From Homalodisca vitripennis (Eukaryota > Arthropoda > Insecta > Hemiptera > Cicadellidae), in the NCBI RefSeq assembly GCF_021130785.1, contig NC_060214.1, positions 1,887,001 through 1,951,000 on the forward strand: DNA of 64,000 bases, written 5' to 3'. Positions 1 through 9,827 of this stretch are shown piece by piece. Below the pieces are notes generated by a model, which worked only from the letters and a program-made list of their open reading frames with translations, was not told where the DNA came from and did not search any database. A program made the translations under genes and the position numbers. The stretch's first letter is position 1; each line of letters begins with the position of its first letter.

Positions 1-613
1 TAATGTACAGCTGACACTGAATGTAAACGGACCTCTCTTGAGATGCCTAATGTACAGTTGACACTGAATGTAAACTGACCTCTCTTGAGATGCCTATGTA
101 CAGCTGACACTGAATGTAAACGGACCTCTCTTGAGATGCCTAATGTACAGTTGACACTGAATGTAAACGGACCTCTCTTGAGATGCCTAATGTACAGCTG
201 ACACTGAATGTAAACGGACCTCTCTTGAGATGCCTAGTGTACAGCTGACACTGAATGTAAACGAACCTCACCTGAGATGCCTAATGTACAGCTAACACTG
301 AATGTAAACGGACTTCTCTTTAGATGCCTAGTGTACAGCTAACACTGAATGTAAACAGACCTCTCTTGAGATGCCTAGTGTACAGCTAACACTGAATGTA
401 AACGGACCTCTCTTGAGATGCCTAGCGTACAGCTAACACTGAATGTAAACAGACCTCTCTTAAGATGCCTAGTGTACAGCTGACACTGAATGGAAACGGA
501 CCTCTCTTGAGATGCCTAGCGTACAGCTAACACTGAATGTAAACAAACCTCTCTTGAGATGCCTAGTGTACAGCTGACACTGAATGGAAACCGATCTACC
601 TTGAGATACCTAA
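1..613. repeat. 47-bp tandem repeat (about 13 units)
   Basis: Units of 46-47 bp run head to tail from the first base of the window, so the array is cut by the window edge. Each unit starts with TAATGTACAGCTGACACTGA and ends with CTCTCTTGAGATGCC. Early units are nearly identical. Later ones drift (CTAGTG or CTAGCG in place of CTAATG, GGAAACC in place of GTAAACG), and the last is degenerate at about 600-613. No open frame or RNA gene is supported. Confidence 0.95.
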
Positions 614-1419
614 TGAACAACTAAACAATAACTTCACGACATAAAAAATCACTTTATACAAACCAAACTTTACATCGAATTTCCGCGCCTAAGTCTCCTC
701 AGTCTCAACCAATATGAGGGCTAAGTAGCTCAAAATAAAACGCACATTTTACTGACTGTTCTTATACAAAGACTAAGTATACAGGTTCATTAACAACGGA
801 TAATTCGACAAATAAATGGTATCGGTTCGTTTCAGATCCCCATAAGAAATGTATATAAGGAAAAAATGTTTGAGTAAAGAGTTAAAATACCAAAACTAAG
901 TAACTTTTAATACTTTATGTCTGGTTGATAAACAAATACCTTCCATTTAAAACCAAAAATTAAATAAATTAGTCGAACAGACCTGCCGTACTGACTGCCA
1001 TTAGTTTTCATAAATTCCTTTAATATATAGATAAATAGTTATTTATTTATAACAACTGATTTTATGACACTAATAATTTTAACTAAGTTTACTGTGTCTG
1101 GCTTTAAGAGCTGTTTTCTTACTCGCGTATCCAATTACTCTTCAGCTCTGAATTTCGGCTTTAAATGAAATAGTTAAGTGTGCAAAAAAATCTTCTTCGT
1201 AAATTAGGCTATTAGTAATTTTGCAGGTCTTGTCTAAAAGTAATATTTTTAACTTTTACACCCTTTGTGTGACCTTTTTCGAAGGGATATTTCATTATAA
1301 ATATCTCAAAAGCCCATCCAACACTTTCAGTTTTCTTGTTAAGCACTTAGGCTATATATATATAAATTAAATTTGTATAAATGGCAATAGCCTAATTAAT
1401 TTGTTTTCAATCAACATTG
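614..1419. other. AT-rich non-coding stretch
   Basis: I see no gene, RNA or element boundary here. The sequence is ordinary AT-rich DNA between the 47-bp array and the tRNA-like remnant. Confidence 0.6.
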
Positions 1420-1500
1420 AAAGGGTAGCATATTCACCCGGCAAGTGAGAGATCCGGGTTCGAGTCCCGGCGGAGCAAGTACTTTTAGTGATTCAATGTA
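1420..1500 (+). mobile_element. tRNA-derived SINE head or tRNA 3'-half remnant
   Basis: A textbook T-arm lies at 1454-1470: stem CCGGG, loop TTCGAGT, stem CCCGG, forming a perfect RNA polymerase III B box. It is followed by CGGAGCA (1471-1477), which looks like the 3' acceptor strand plus discriminator. The upstream part (GGGTAGCATATTCACCCGGC) resembles a D-arm and anticodon region, but no 5' acceptor strand complementary to CGGAGCA is present and the cloverleaf does not close. This points to a 5'-truncated SINE head or tRNA pseudogene rather than a working tRNA. Confidence 0.5.
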
Positions 1501-1690
1501 CCCACAGTGTTCTGTGTTGGGACATATACTGTTTTTAATTGCAACCAACGACCTTCATTAAAGTGTCACTGGCAAGGTTGTTTCCTGACACCACGCTGTT
1601 CTCTTGCCACAGAGATCAACAGTTAGCTTGGTCTGCAGTACATGATTTGTTTAAAGTTTACCTCACAGTGGTTCAAAGGTATAGGATAGT

Positions 1691-1818
1691 TTTAAATGAA
1701 ACTAAAACGCAAAAAATTTATTTACCTTAACCAAGGACTGTCAAACTTATGATTCAAATTAAACTAAAACGTAGGAAATAGTATTTACCTTAACCAAGGA
1801 TTGTCAAACTTATGATTT
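1691..1818. repeat. Two-copy direct repeat, about 65 bp
   Basis: The stretch AAACTAAAACG...ATTTACCTTAACCAAGGA(C/T)TGTCAAACTTATGATT occurs twice head to tail, with the second copy starting at about 1759. It lies just upstream of the LINE remnant and contains no coding signal. Confidence 0.7.
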
Positions 1819-1820
1819 TC

Positions 1821-2176
1821 TTAAGTTTCTTTGGTTTTGTCTTGAAGTCTAAGCTAATATGGGATGACCATGTAAACGATATGTGTATGTTGAGAAGACC
1901 TACACTTTAATTGCCTCATGTTACTTAAGACAAGATCTCTTTGTTTTTTTAAGAGCCATTTTATGGTATTAGGTTTTGGAGTAATACCTATAATGTCGGT
2001 CAAATTCTTTTTGCTGAAGAAAGCTATGAGATTAATATCCAATAATTATAATCCAAAGGCTATAAGGATCACTGTAAACCTCTCTTTGTATATAATCAAG
2101 TCCGGACTGTTGTTAATTTACACATATATTAAATATATATGTAAATTGTTATGTTGTTATTATATATATATATATA
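1821..2176 (+). pseudogene. LINE ORF2 C-terminal remnant, part 1
   Basis: Reading the plus strand in shifting frames gives pieces typical of the region after the RT palm in insect non-LTR retrotransposons: LKSKLIWDDHVNDMC from about 1842, YGIRFWSNTYNVGQ around 1960-2001, KKAMRLIS, and YKDHCKPLFV around 2060-2090. At least three frameshifts and several stops separate them, so it is dead. The sequence runs into a TA-rich tract where a Tc1/mariner-type element is inserted, and matching C-terminal sequence continues beyond that element at 4191-4485. Assignment to a LINE is fairly secure from the WDDH, YGIxxW and HCKPLF motifs; the clade is not. Confidence 0.6.
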
Positions 2177-2626
2177 CAGGGTGTATATTATGTCTGGAAA
2201 CACCCAAATATATCCTTTAATAATTTAAATATAAATTTGAAACCTCTTACAATCGTGATAGAGATTGGGCATCTACTTTTTGGAACAATGTTTTGTTATG
2301 TCACACCAACGGGGGACGTCCTGCCGAGGGTATCGTGAATATTCTTAATGGAAGCCTATACCTTGTGATACATAATTTTAAAGGTAATAGCTTACTGAAT
2401 AGAATGCCACAAACCGCATCTCAAGGGAATTATTCTATCAGAAAATAGAGCATTTTTAGTATTGAAAATTTACTGATGTTCAACAATGTAATTTTAACAT
2501 GGTTCTTGCCACAAAATGTGTTACACTAATTTTTTTAGCATTTTTTTAAATGTTCAATTAAATAAAACAAAAATTTCATTTTAAGCTGGTTCTATTAGCA
2601 CAAATTTGCCAGTTTTTATTACAGTA
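2177..2626. repeat. Left terminal inverted repeat
   Basis: About 450 bp, matching the reverse complement of 3741-4188 with a few substitutions and short indels. Examples are GAATAGAATGCC on the left against GAATTGAATGCC on the complement of the right end, and CTGGTTCTATTAGC against CTGGTTTCATTAGT. Confidence 0.9.
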
Positions 2627-2686
2627 CAATTATGGAAATACTTATGTTATTGATTTCTTATTACAAATAAAAAATAATGTATGCTG

Positions 2687-3527
2687 TTAGAAAAGTCTTA
2701 CAACAAGATTGTATCCTACCCGACTTTGGAAATCCAAATACTCTCTTACCTGTCTCCCATAATGGGGTGGAGCACCATCCTGCTGAAACCATACATTATC
2801 AAAGTATTCTCCTGATGCAATTTGAATAGCTGGGATTATTTCATTTTGGAGCATATTGTAGTAAAGTTCGGCATTTAAATTTCCATTGATGAAAAAGGGT
2901 CCAACAATTTTGTTACCTAAAATTCCACACCATTCGTTCAGGTTTTGTGGTTGCTGTGAATGGGACTCAGTAATCCAATGTGGGTTTTCACTAGCCCAGT
3001 AACGGCAATTGTGCCTGTTAACATTGCCATTTAGGAAAAAAGTTGGCCTCATCAGAAAATAGTATGTTAGTCAGAAAATCTCTATTGTCATCACATTTGC
3101 GCATCACAAGTTCACAAAACTCAACTCTTCTGTCGTAATCATCCTCACTTAACTGTTGGACTAAATGAACTTTAAATGGTTTGTATTTATTAATTTTCAA
3201 AATCTTACTCACAGACATAGGGTGCATATCATGTTGCTGTGCAGCTTTTCTGAGCGATGTATGTGGGTCTTCAATAAATGTTTGCAAAACATCTAGTGCA
3301 TGTTCTTCATCTGTTGCAGATTGTATCCTACCCGACTTTGGCCGATTACGTACACTCCCTGTCATTTCAAAACGCTCAATAGTTTTTGATATTGTTGAAA
3401 CACTTATGGGATTCCTTTCTGGGAAAGTGTCATTAAACAAATTACAAACTTCCCGATAAGATCTTTGACGATCGCCATATCCTCGCATCATCAACAGAGT
3501 AATTCGTTCTTTTTCAGACAATTCCAT
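2687..3527 (-). pseudogene. Tc1/mariner-type transposase, frameshifted and C-terminally truncated
   Basis: A DDE transposase that would cut and paste the element by binding its TIRs. I take the start as the ATG at 3527 (MELSEKERITLLMMRGYGD), because the preceding in-frame codons look non-coding and this start matches family length. The N-terminus has two helix-turn-helix segments (around VSTISKTIERF and LRKAAQQHDMHPMSVSKIL). The first catalytic Asp is in LFSDEANF. One extra base in a six-A run (3036-3041; T-run on the coding strand) shifts the frame there. The downstream frame carries NGNVNRHNCRYW and the second catalytic Asp in WFQQDGAPPHY (codon 2777-2779). After VREYLD the family's remaining ~100 residues, with the third acidic residue, are missing. 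They are replaced by a short out-of-frame tail and stop. Confidence 0.9.
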
Positions 3528-3740
3528 TAAAATGCCAAATAAAAACTGAACTACTGTAATTAGATAACTTGTTGACAGCAATGCTTCAGAGACACTGATT
3601 AACTCGACAGGAATGTTAATAACACAATAATGTTTCTCATAGGCTAGTGACCTTTGTCTCTTTAAACCTTCCTGCTGACTGGAAAACACCAAGTACAGAT
3701 TCATAAGTAATCAGAGAAAGTGACTCATAAGTTTTATTCA

Positions 3741-4188
3741 TTGTAATAAAAACTGGTAAATTTGTACTAATGAAACCAGCTTAAAAATAAATTGTTTATT
3801 TTATTTTAATTGAACATTTAAAAAATGCTAAAAAATTAGTGTAACACATTTTGTGGCAAGAACCATGTTAAAATTACATTGTTGAACATCAGTAAATTTT
3901 CAATACTAAAAATGCTCTATTTTCTGATAGAATAATTCCTTTGAGATGCGGTTTGTGGCATTCAATTCAGTAAGCTATTAACTTTAAAATTATGTATCAC
4001 AAGGTATAGGCTTCCATTAAGAATATTCACGATACCCTCGGCAGGACGTCCCCCGTTGGTGTGACATAACAAAACATTGTTCCAAAAAGTAGATGCCCAA
4101 TCTCTATCACGATTGTAAGAGGTTTCAAATTTATATTTAAATTATTAAAGGATATATTTGGGTGTTTCCAGACATAATATACACCCTG
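3741..4188. repeat. Right terminal inverted repeat
   Basis: Reverse-complement partner of 2177-2626, about 448 bp. Its outer end ACACCCTG abuts the TA target duplication. Confidence 0.9.
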
Positions 4189-4190
4189 TA

Positions 4191-4485
4191 TATATATGTG
4201 TATATGCTACATCACGTGGCCTGTGAAAATAATATATAAGCCAAAAAAAGTACAAACAAGTTGAAAACTACAGAAATAAATGGGAATTGTGTGTATTACC
4301 AACTAGAGAAGTATTCACAGTTACTCAACTAGAAGTAATGCAAATCTGTTTTTCCCTAGGTTAGGCTTGATAAAATCATAAAGTGTTTTCCTGTTACAAG
4401 TACCAAGTTTTATAATCGTCTACCTCTTATTGTACGTCTCCAATCCAAAACAAAATTTCGAAGAATTGTTAAAAATTTCTGGTAG
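4191..4485 (+). pseudogene. LINE ORF2 C-terminal remnant, part 2
   Basis: Plus-strand translation gives CFPVTSTKFYNRLPLIVRL at about 4385-4440, followed by QSKTKFRRIVKNFW. This matches the very C-terminal 'KFYNRLP...' segment common in insect LINE ORF2 proteins. It follows in the right order and strand from the remnant at 1821-2176, so the transposon at 2177-4188 appears to have inserted into this LINE. Stops and frameshifts are present. Confidence 0.6.
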
Positions 4486-4489
4486 TCCT

Positions 4490-5112
4490 AGGTTCCGTGT
4501 AATCCCAGGTTATATGTAGGCCTGGGTTATGTGTAAGCCTAGATTTCGTGTAATCCTGGGTTCCGTGTAGGCAGAGGTTCTGTGTAACCTGGGTTTTGTA
4601 TAGGCCTGGGTTCCGGGGGGCCCGGGTTCTGTGTAAACCTAGGTTCCGTGTAATAATGGGTTCCGTCTGGGCCTGGGTTCCGTGTATGACGGGGTTCCGT
4701 CTAGACCGAGGTTCTGTGTAGGCCTGAGTTTTGTATAGGTTTTGTTCCGAGGGGCCTAGGTTCTGTGTAAACCTAGGTTCCGTGTAATCCTGGGTTCCGT
4801 CTGGTCCTGGGTTCCGTCTACGCCTGGGTTCCGTGTATGACGGGGTTCCGTCTAGGCCGGAGTTCTGTGTAGGCCTGGGTTCCGAGGGGGCCTGGGATCT
4901 GTGTAAACCTAGGTTCAGTGTAATCCTGGGTTCCGTCTGGGCCTGGGTTCCTTCTAAGGTTGGGATTCCGTGTAGGCCTGGGTTCTGTATAAGCCTAGGT
5001 TCTGTGTAATACTGGGTTCCTTGTAGACCGGGGTCAAGTGCAGGCTTGAGTTCTGTATAGGCGTGGGATCCGGGGGGAAGCCTGGGTTCCGAGAAGGCCT
5101 GGATTCCAAATT
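4490..5112. repeat. GC-rich ~19-bp degenerate minisatellite
   Basis: About 30 imperfect copies of a unit like GCCTGGGTTCCGTGTAG (variants AACCTAGGTTCTGTGTA, TCCTGGGTTCCGTCTG) follow each other. It is far more G+C-rich than its surroundings and G-rich on this strand, with GGG triplets spaced about one per unit. It contains no coding signal. It begins just after the LINE C-terminal remnant. Confidence 0.9.
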
Positions 5113-5654
5113 ATTTATTTAAAAAAACACGTAAATTTAATTATAAACAGTTTAGTAGGGAGTTTCAAACAGTTTGAGGTACTCTTAAGAAAACTAGTTT
5201 AAAGTCCATTATTGTGTAACATGTGAGGAACCCTCTGGATCATATTAACTTAACGATGTCTACGTTGACATGTCTCATACAAATGGCGGTGAAATCCGTG
5301 TATATGATGTAATGGAAGAGTATATATTAGTTTAACAGTTCTGGAGCTTTCAGAGTCTTTCCAACATTAACGAGACTATTGGAAGTTGTAAGTTTTTCTG
5401 TTTCGCCTCTTTTCTAGGCCCAAGGAAAACTATACATTACCGTTTTAACCCATATGATAGTTTCACCAGTTTATAGCAACTTTGTGTGAATAATAGAATT
5501 TTATTAAATTTATAAATAAAAAAATATCGAGGTCCGTTTTCTCTTAAACTTTCCATTTAATCGTCTGAAGTTAAAAGTTTCTAAAATGTTATAATACTTC
5601 AGGCCAATACATTACCATGAAAAATCATTATATATAGTGCAGACTCAAACATGT
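5113..5654. other. AT-rich non-coding stretch
   Basis: No gene or repeat boundary is visible. The stretch ends with AAACATGT, the left target duplication of the next element. Confidence 0.6.
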
Positions 5655-6227
5655 GGGTAGGGTACGATAAGCGGACGGTTTTTTATATCGAAATTTGACA
5701 AACGATATTACTTAATCATAACCATCGATATAATCTATTGATACTGATTAATTATTTTGAACAATTAACTTAAATCATCTATATCAACAGCTGTAAACAC
5801 TTTTAAATAATACACGTAGGGTAATATTTCAATTTTACATAAGTAAGATTTGATTATTAAAAAATGGCAGTCAATTTAGGATAACTACACGACATTGCTT
5901 TGAAAGTTGATAAGACATGTTTTCGTGGCTTCAAAATGTTGGAATCGTACCGAAAACCCCATTACGTGAAATTTGTGGGAAAGAAACAGCTGTAACTGTA
6001 AGAGGAGCAAGTATGGTCGTCTTCAGCTTGCTTAATTTAGGTTGTAATAATTTGTTTGATCACCGTAAATATTAAATTCATATTTTAATTTAAAACATAT
6101 GATTGTTATTGAGGACTACAGATACTTTTATATCGATTGATATTCTAGGATTTGATATGCGAATATTAGGTATCGATGGTTACATTCTTCGATATAAAAA
6201 ACCGGGTCCGTTTATCGTACCCTACCC
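5655..6227. mobile_element. Non-autonomous inverted-repeat element (hAT-like MITE candidate)
   Basis: The left end GGGTAGGGTACGATAA is the exact complement of the right end TTATCGTACCCTACCC. The pairing continues inward, with small mismatches, through GGTTTTTTATATCGAA, giving TIRs of about 40 bp. Flanking sequences AAACATGT (5647-5654) and AAACATGC (6228-6235) match at 7 of 8 bases, which fits an 8-bp target duplication of hAT type. Subterminal TATCGAT motifs recur on both sides, as expected of transposase binding sites. It is about 573 bp with no transposase frame. The superfamily is inferred from target-duplication length only. Confidence 0.8.
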
Positions 6228-6235
6228 AAACATGC

Positions 6236-6718
6236 TTTTAGAATGAAAATGTAGTATTTATTTTAAGTTTAGTTAAAAAGAATATAGAAAATTGTTTAAA
6301 AAAATAGGTAATAATCAGGAATGTAGAGGTCTATGCCTGACTTAGTACAATCATCAAGGATTTAGTTCATGGTTTTAATACATTATATTTGTTTGCACAA
6401 ACACTACAACGAGTAGGTTAGACGTGTACTTACAATATTAGAAATTCAATGTGTAATTGGTCTGGAAGAAGTCAATGTAATAAATATGTCTTAATAGGGC
6501 CGATGAAATATACCTCGCAGTTTATCGTCCAGTCTGCTTCTAAATGGTAAAATAAATAACTCGGTCTGCCACAGTGGAACGGAGAGAAATGGAGGAAATC
6601 GCTCAAGAGTAAAGAATAACAGCGATTGTCAGTGACAAAGTGTCGAGGGTTGAATAATTCACAGTCTGTAGTCCGTACGGCACTAACCTCACCGCCCTGT
6701 CTGAGGACTTATGGATAA
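6236..6718. other. Non-coding stretch between MITE and satellite
   Basis: Nothing recognisable. The last ~200 bp are somewhat less AT-rich than the rest, with no open frame of note. Confidence 0.55.
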
Positions 6719-9275
6719 ATAATGTACACCCTAACAAACGTTCGCACAATAATGACACTATACCGAGTATTGGGAGTATTAATATGGATAACTATGTATT
6801 AGTTTACATTCTGACAAACATTTGCCACAGTGATTAGACTACAGCACGTGTTGGGTGTAATATGGATAACTTTGTATTAGTGTACATTCTGACTAACATT
6901 TGCCACAGTGATGGGACTGCAGCGCGTGTTGGGTGTAATATGGATAACTTTGTATTAGTGTACATTCTGACTAACATTTGCCACAGTGATTAGACTACAG
7001 CACGTGTTGGGTGTAATATGGATAACTTTGTATTAGTGTACATTCTGACTAACATTTGCCACAGTGATGGGACTGCAGCGCGTGTTGGGTGTAATATGGA
7101 TAACTATGTATTAGTTTACATTCTGACAAACATTTGCCACAGTGATTAGACTACAGCACGTGTTGGGTGTAATATGGATAACTTTGTATTAGTGTACATT
7201 CTGACTAACATTTGCCACAGTGATTAGACTACAGCACGTGTTGGGTGTAATATGGATAACTTTGTATTAGTGTACATTCTGACTAACATTTGCCACAGTG
7301 ATGGGACTGCAGCGCGTGTTGGGTGTAATATGGATAACTTTGTATTAGTGTACATTCTGACTAACATTTGCCACAGTGATTAGACTACAGCACGTGTTGG
7401 GTGTAATATGGATAACTTTGTATTAGTGTACATTCTGACTAACATTTGCCACAGTGATGGGACTGCAGCGCGTGTTGGGTGTAATATGGATAACTATGTA
7501 TTAGTGTACATTCTGACTAACATTTGCCACAGTGATGGGACTGCAGCGCGTGTTGGGTGTAATATGGATAACTATGTATTAGTGTACATTCTGACTAACA
7601 TTTGCCACAGTGATTAGACTACAGCACGTGTTGGGTGTAATATGGATAACTTTGTATTAGTGTACATTCTGACTAACATTTGCCACAGTGATTAGACTAC
7701 AGCACGTGTTGGGTGTAATATGGATAACTTTGTATTAGTGTACATTCTGACTAACATTTGCCACAGTGATTAGACTACAGCACGTGTTGGGTGTAATATG
7801 GGTAACTTTGTATTAGTGTACATTCTGACTAACATTTGCCACAGTGATGGGACTGCAGCGCGTGTTGGGTGTAATATGGATAACTATGTATTAGTTTACA
7901 TTCTGACAAACATTTGCCACAGTGATTAGACTACAGCACGTGTTGGGTGTAATATGGATAACTTTGTATTAGTGTACATTCTGACTAACATTTGCCACAG
8001 TGATTAGACTACAGCACGTGTTGGGTGTAATATGGATAACTTTGTATTAGTGTACATTCTGACTAACATTTGCCACAGTGATGGGACTGCAGCGCGTGTT
8101 GGGTGTAATATGGATAACTATGTATTAGTTTACATTCTGACAAACATTTGCCACAGTGATTAGACTACAGCACGTGTTGGGTGTAATATGGATAACTTTG
8201 TATTAGTGTACATTCTGACTAACATTTGCCACAGTGATTAGACTACAGCACGTGTTGGGTGTAATATGGATAACTTTGTATTACTGTACATTCTGACTAA
8301 CATTTGCCACAGTGATTAGGACTACAGCACGTGTTGGGTGTAATATGGATAACTTTGTATTAGTGTACATTCTGACTAACATTTGCCACAGTGATGGGAC
8401 TGCAGCGCGTGTTGGGAGTAATATGGATAGTTGTGTATTAGTGTACTTTCTGACAAAAATTTGTCACAGTGATTAGACTACAATGCGTGTTGGGAGTAAT
8501 ATGGATAAATGTGTATTAGTGTACATTCTGACAAACATTTGCCACAGTGATGGGACTGCAGCGCGTGTTGGGAGTAATATGGATAGTTGTGTATTAGTGT
8601 ACCTTCTGACAAAAATTTGCCACAGTGATTAGACTACAGTACGTGTCGGGAGTAATATGGATAATTGTGTATTAGTGTATATTCTGACAAACATTTGCCA
8701 CAGTGATGGGACTACAGCGCATGTTGGGAGTAATATGGATAGTTGTGTATTAGTGTACCTTCTGACAAAAATTTGCCACAGTGATTAGACTACAGTACGT
8801 GTCGGGAGTAATATGGATAATTGTGTATTAGTGTATATTCTGACAAACATTTGCCACAGTGATGGGACTACAGCGCATGTTGGGAGTAATATGGATAATA
8901 ATTGTGTATTAGTGTATATTCTGACAAACATTTGCCACAGTGATGGGACTACAGCGCATGTTGGGAGTAATATGGATAATAATTGTGTATTAGTGTATAT
9001 TCTGACAAACATTTGCCACAGTGATTAGACTACAGCGCGTTTTGGAATTAATATGGATAATTGTGTATTAGTGTATATTCTGACAAACATATGCCACAGT
9101 GATGGGACTGCAGCGCGTGTTGGGAGTAATATGGATAGTTTTGTATTAGTGTACATTCCGACATACACTTGCCACAGTGATTAGACTACAGTGCGTGTTG
9201 GGAGTAATATGGATAGTTGTGTATTAGTGAACATTCTGACAAACATTCACCACAGTAATGAGACTACAGCGAGTA
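6719..9275. repeat. 78-bp satellite array (about 32 units)
   Basis: The unit starts TAATATGGATAACTTTGTAT and ends GCAGCGCGTGTTGGGTG. It is 78 bp in most copies, with divergent units at both edges. Two main variants interleave: one reads GATGGGACTGCAGCGCGTG, the other GATTAGACTACAGCACGTG, the latter creating an E-box CACGTG. Between 8579 and 8891 a two-unit, 156-bp block is repeated almost exactly, and a TATGTATTAGTTTACA variant recurs at 6787, 7097, 7867 and 8107. This indicates partial higher-order organisation. Because 78 is a multiple of three, variants without the TAG give multi-unit open frames on both strands; these are not genes. Confidence 0.97.
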
Positions 9276-9827
9276 CTATACTTAAATATTAAGCTATAAC
9301 ATATTACCTATCTAAAACTCACAGCATTGGAGGAGAACCAAGTGCTGCCCGAACAGTTGCCAGGGTTTACTAGTTTAATCGAGATTACTGTTGAATATTT
9401 ATTTCCAAACATTCTAATATTGGATATATTAAATACTATATAGGTAAAACTTGATTCATCCCGTAAAACAGTACTAGTATATTTTGCTTCTTGATGTCTT
9501 TTTAATTTTGAATAAACTAACTGATTTTTTGAAGTCTTCATTGACATGTATAAGTGTAAATATAACTGGAATGTAGAGGTTATTTGAGCTTTTTATGGAA
9601 TATAAATAACAGGGAAGTAACTCTAATGTTATAAAGAGCTGTGCCTAAATTGCATTGTTAAATTAAATATTAGGTAAGATAATAGTCAGTATTCGTAAGT
9701 ACCAGTACTAAGAAACGTGAAGGAAGGATTTTTAGCCGTAGAGCCTTGCCGCCATAATATTCTCTTGTCTCATTATAAAGTGTCTATACAATCATTTAGT
9801 ATTATTTCCAGGGAATTATTTCTATAT
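9276..9827. other. Non-coding spacer between two satellites
   Basis: No gene supported. A 79-codon minus-strand frame at 9308-9547 has no recognisable motif. Confidence 0.55.

Larger units (their letters stand above)
2177..4188 (-). mobile_element. Tc1/mariner-type DNA transposon with long TIRs, TA target
   Basis: The element is about 2.0 kb. It begins CAGGGTGTATATTATGTC and ends with the exact reverse complement GACATAATATACACCCTG. Both ends are flanked by TA (2175-2176 and 4189-4190), the target-site duplication of the Tc1/mariner/IS630 superfamily. Because the insertion lies in a TATATA tract, the exact target dinucleotide is ambiguous. Terminal inverted repeats of about 450 bp enclose a single minus-strand transposase pseudogene. 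The long, well-matched TIRs suggest fairly recent movement, while the gene is frameshifted and lacks its 3' end, so this copy could only move if supplied with transposase. Confidence 0.93.

Noticed and set aside
1420..1477. Functional tRNA gene
   Set aside because: The T-arm is perfect, but the acceptor stem has no 5' partner and the cloverleaf does not close.
1918..2220. 100-codon plus-strand open frame as a novel membrane protein
   Set aside because: Adjacent frames give LINE C-terminal motifs in order, and the frame runs into the transposon TIR. It is decayed LINE sequence.
7408..9028. Open frames of 69-75 codons on both strands at 7408-7617, 8785-9012 and 8813-9028
   Set aside because: They run through 78-bp satellite units, whose length is a multiple of three, and simply repeat one 26-residue peptide. 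Units with TAG end them.
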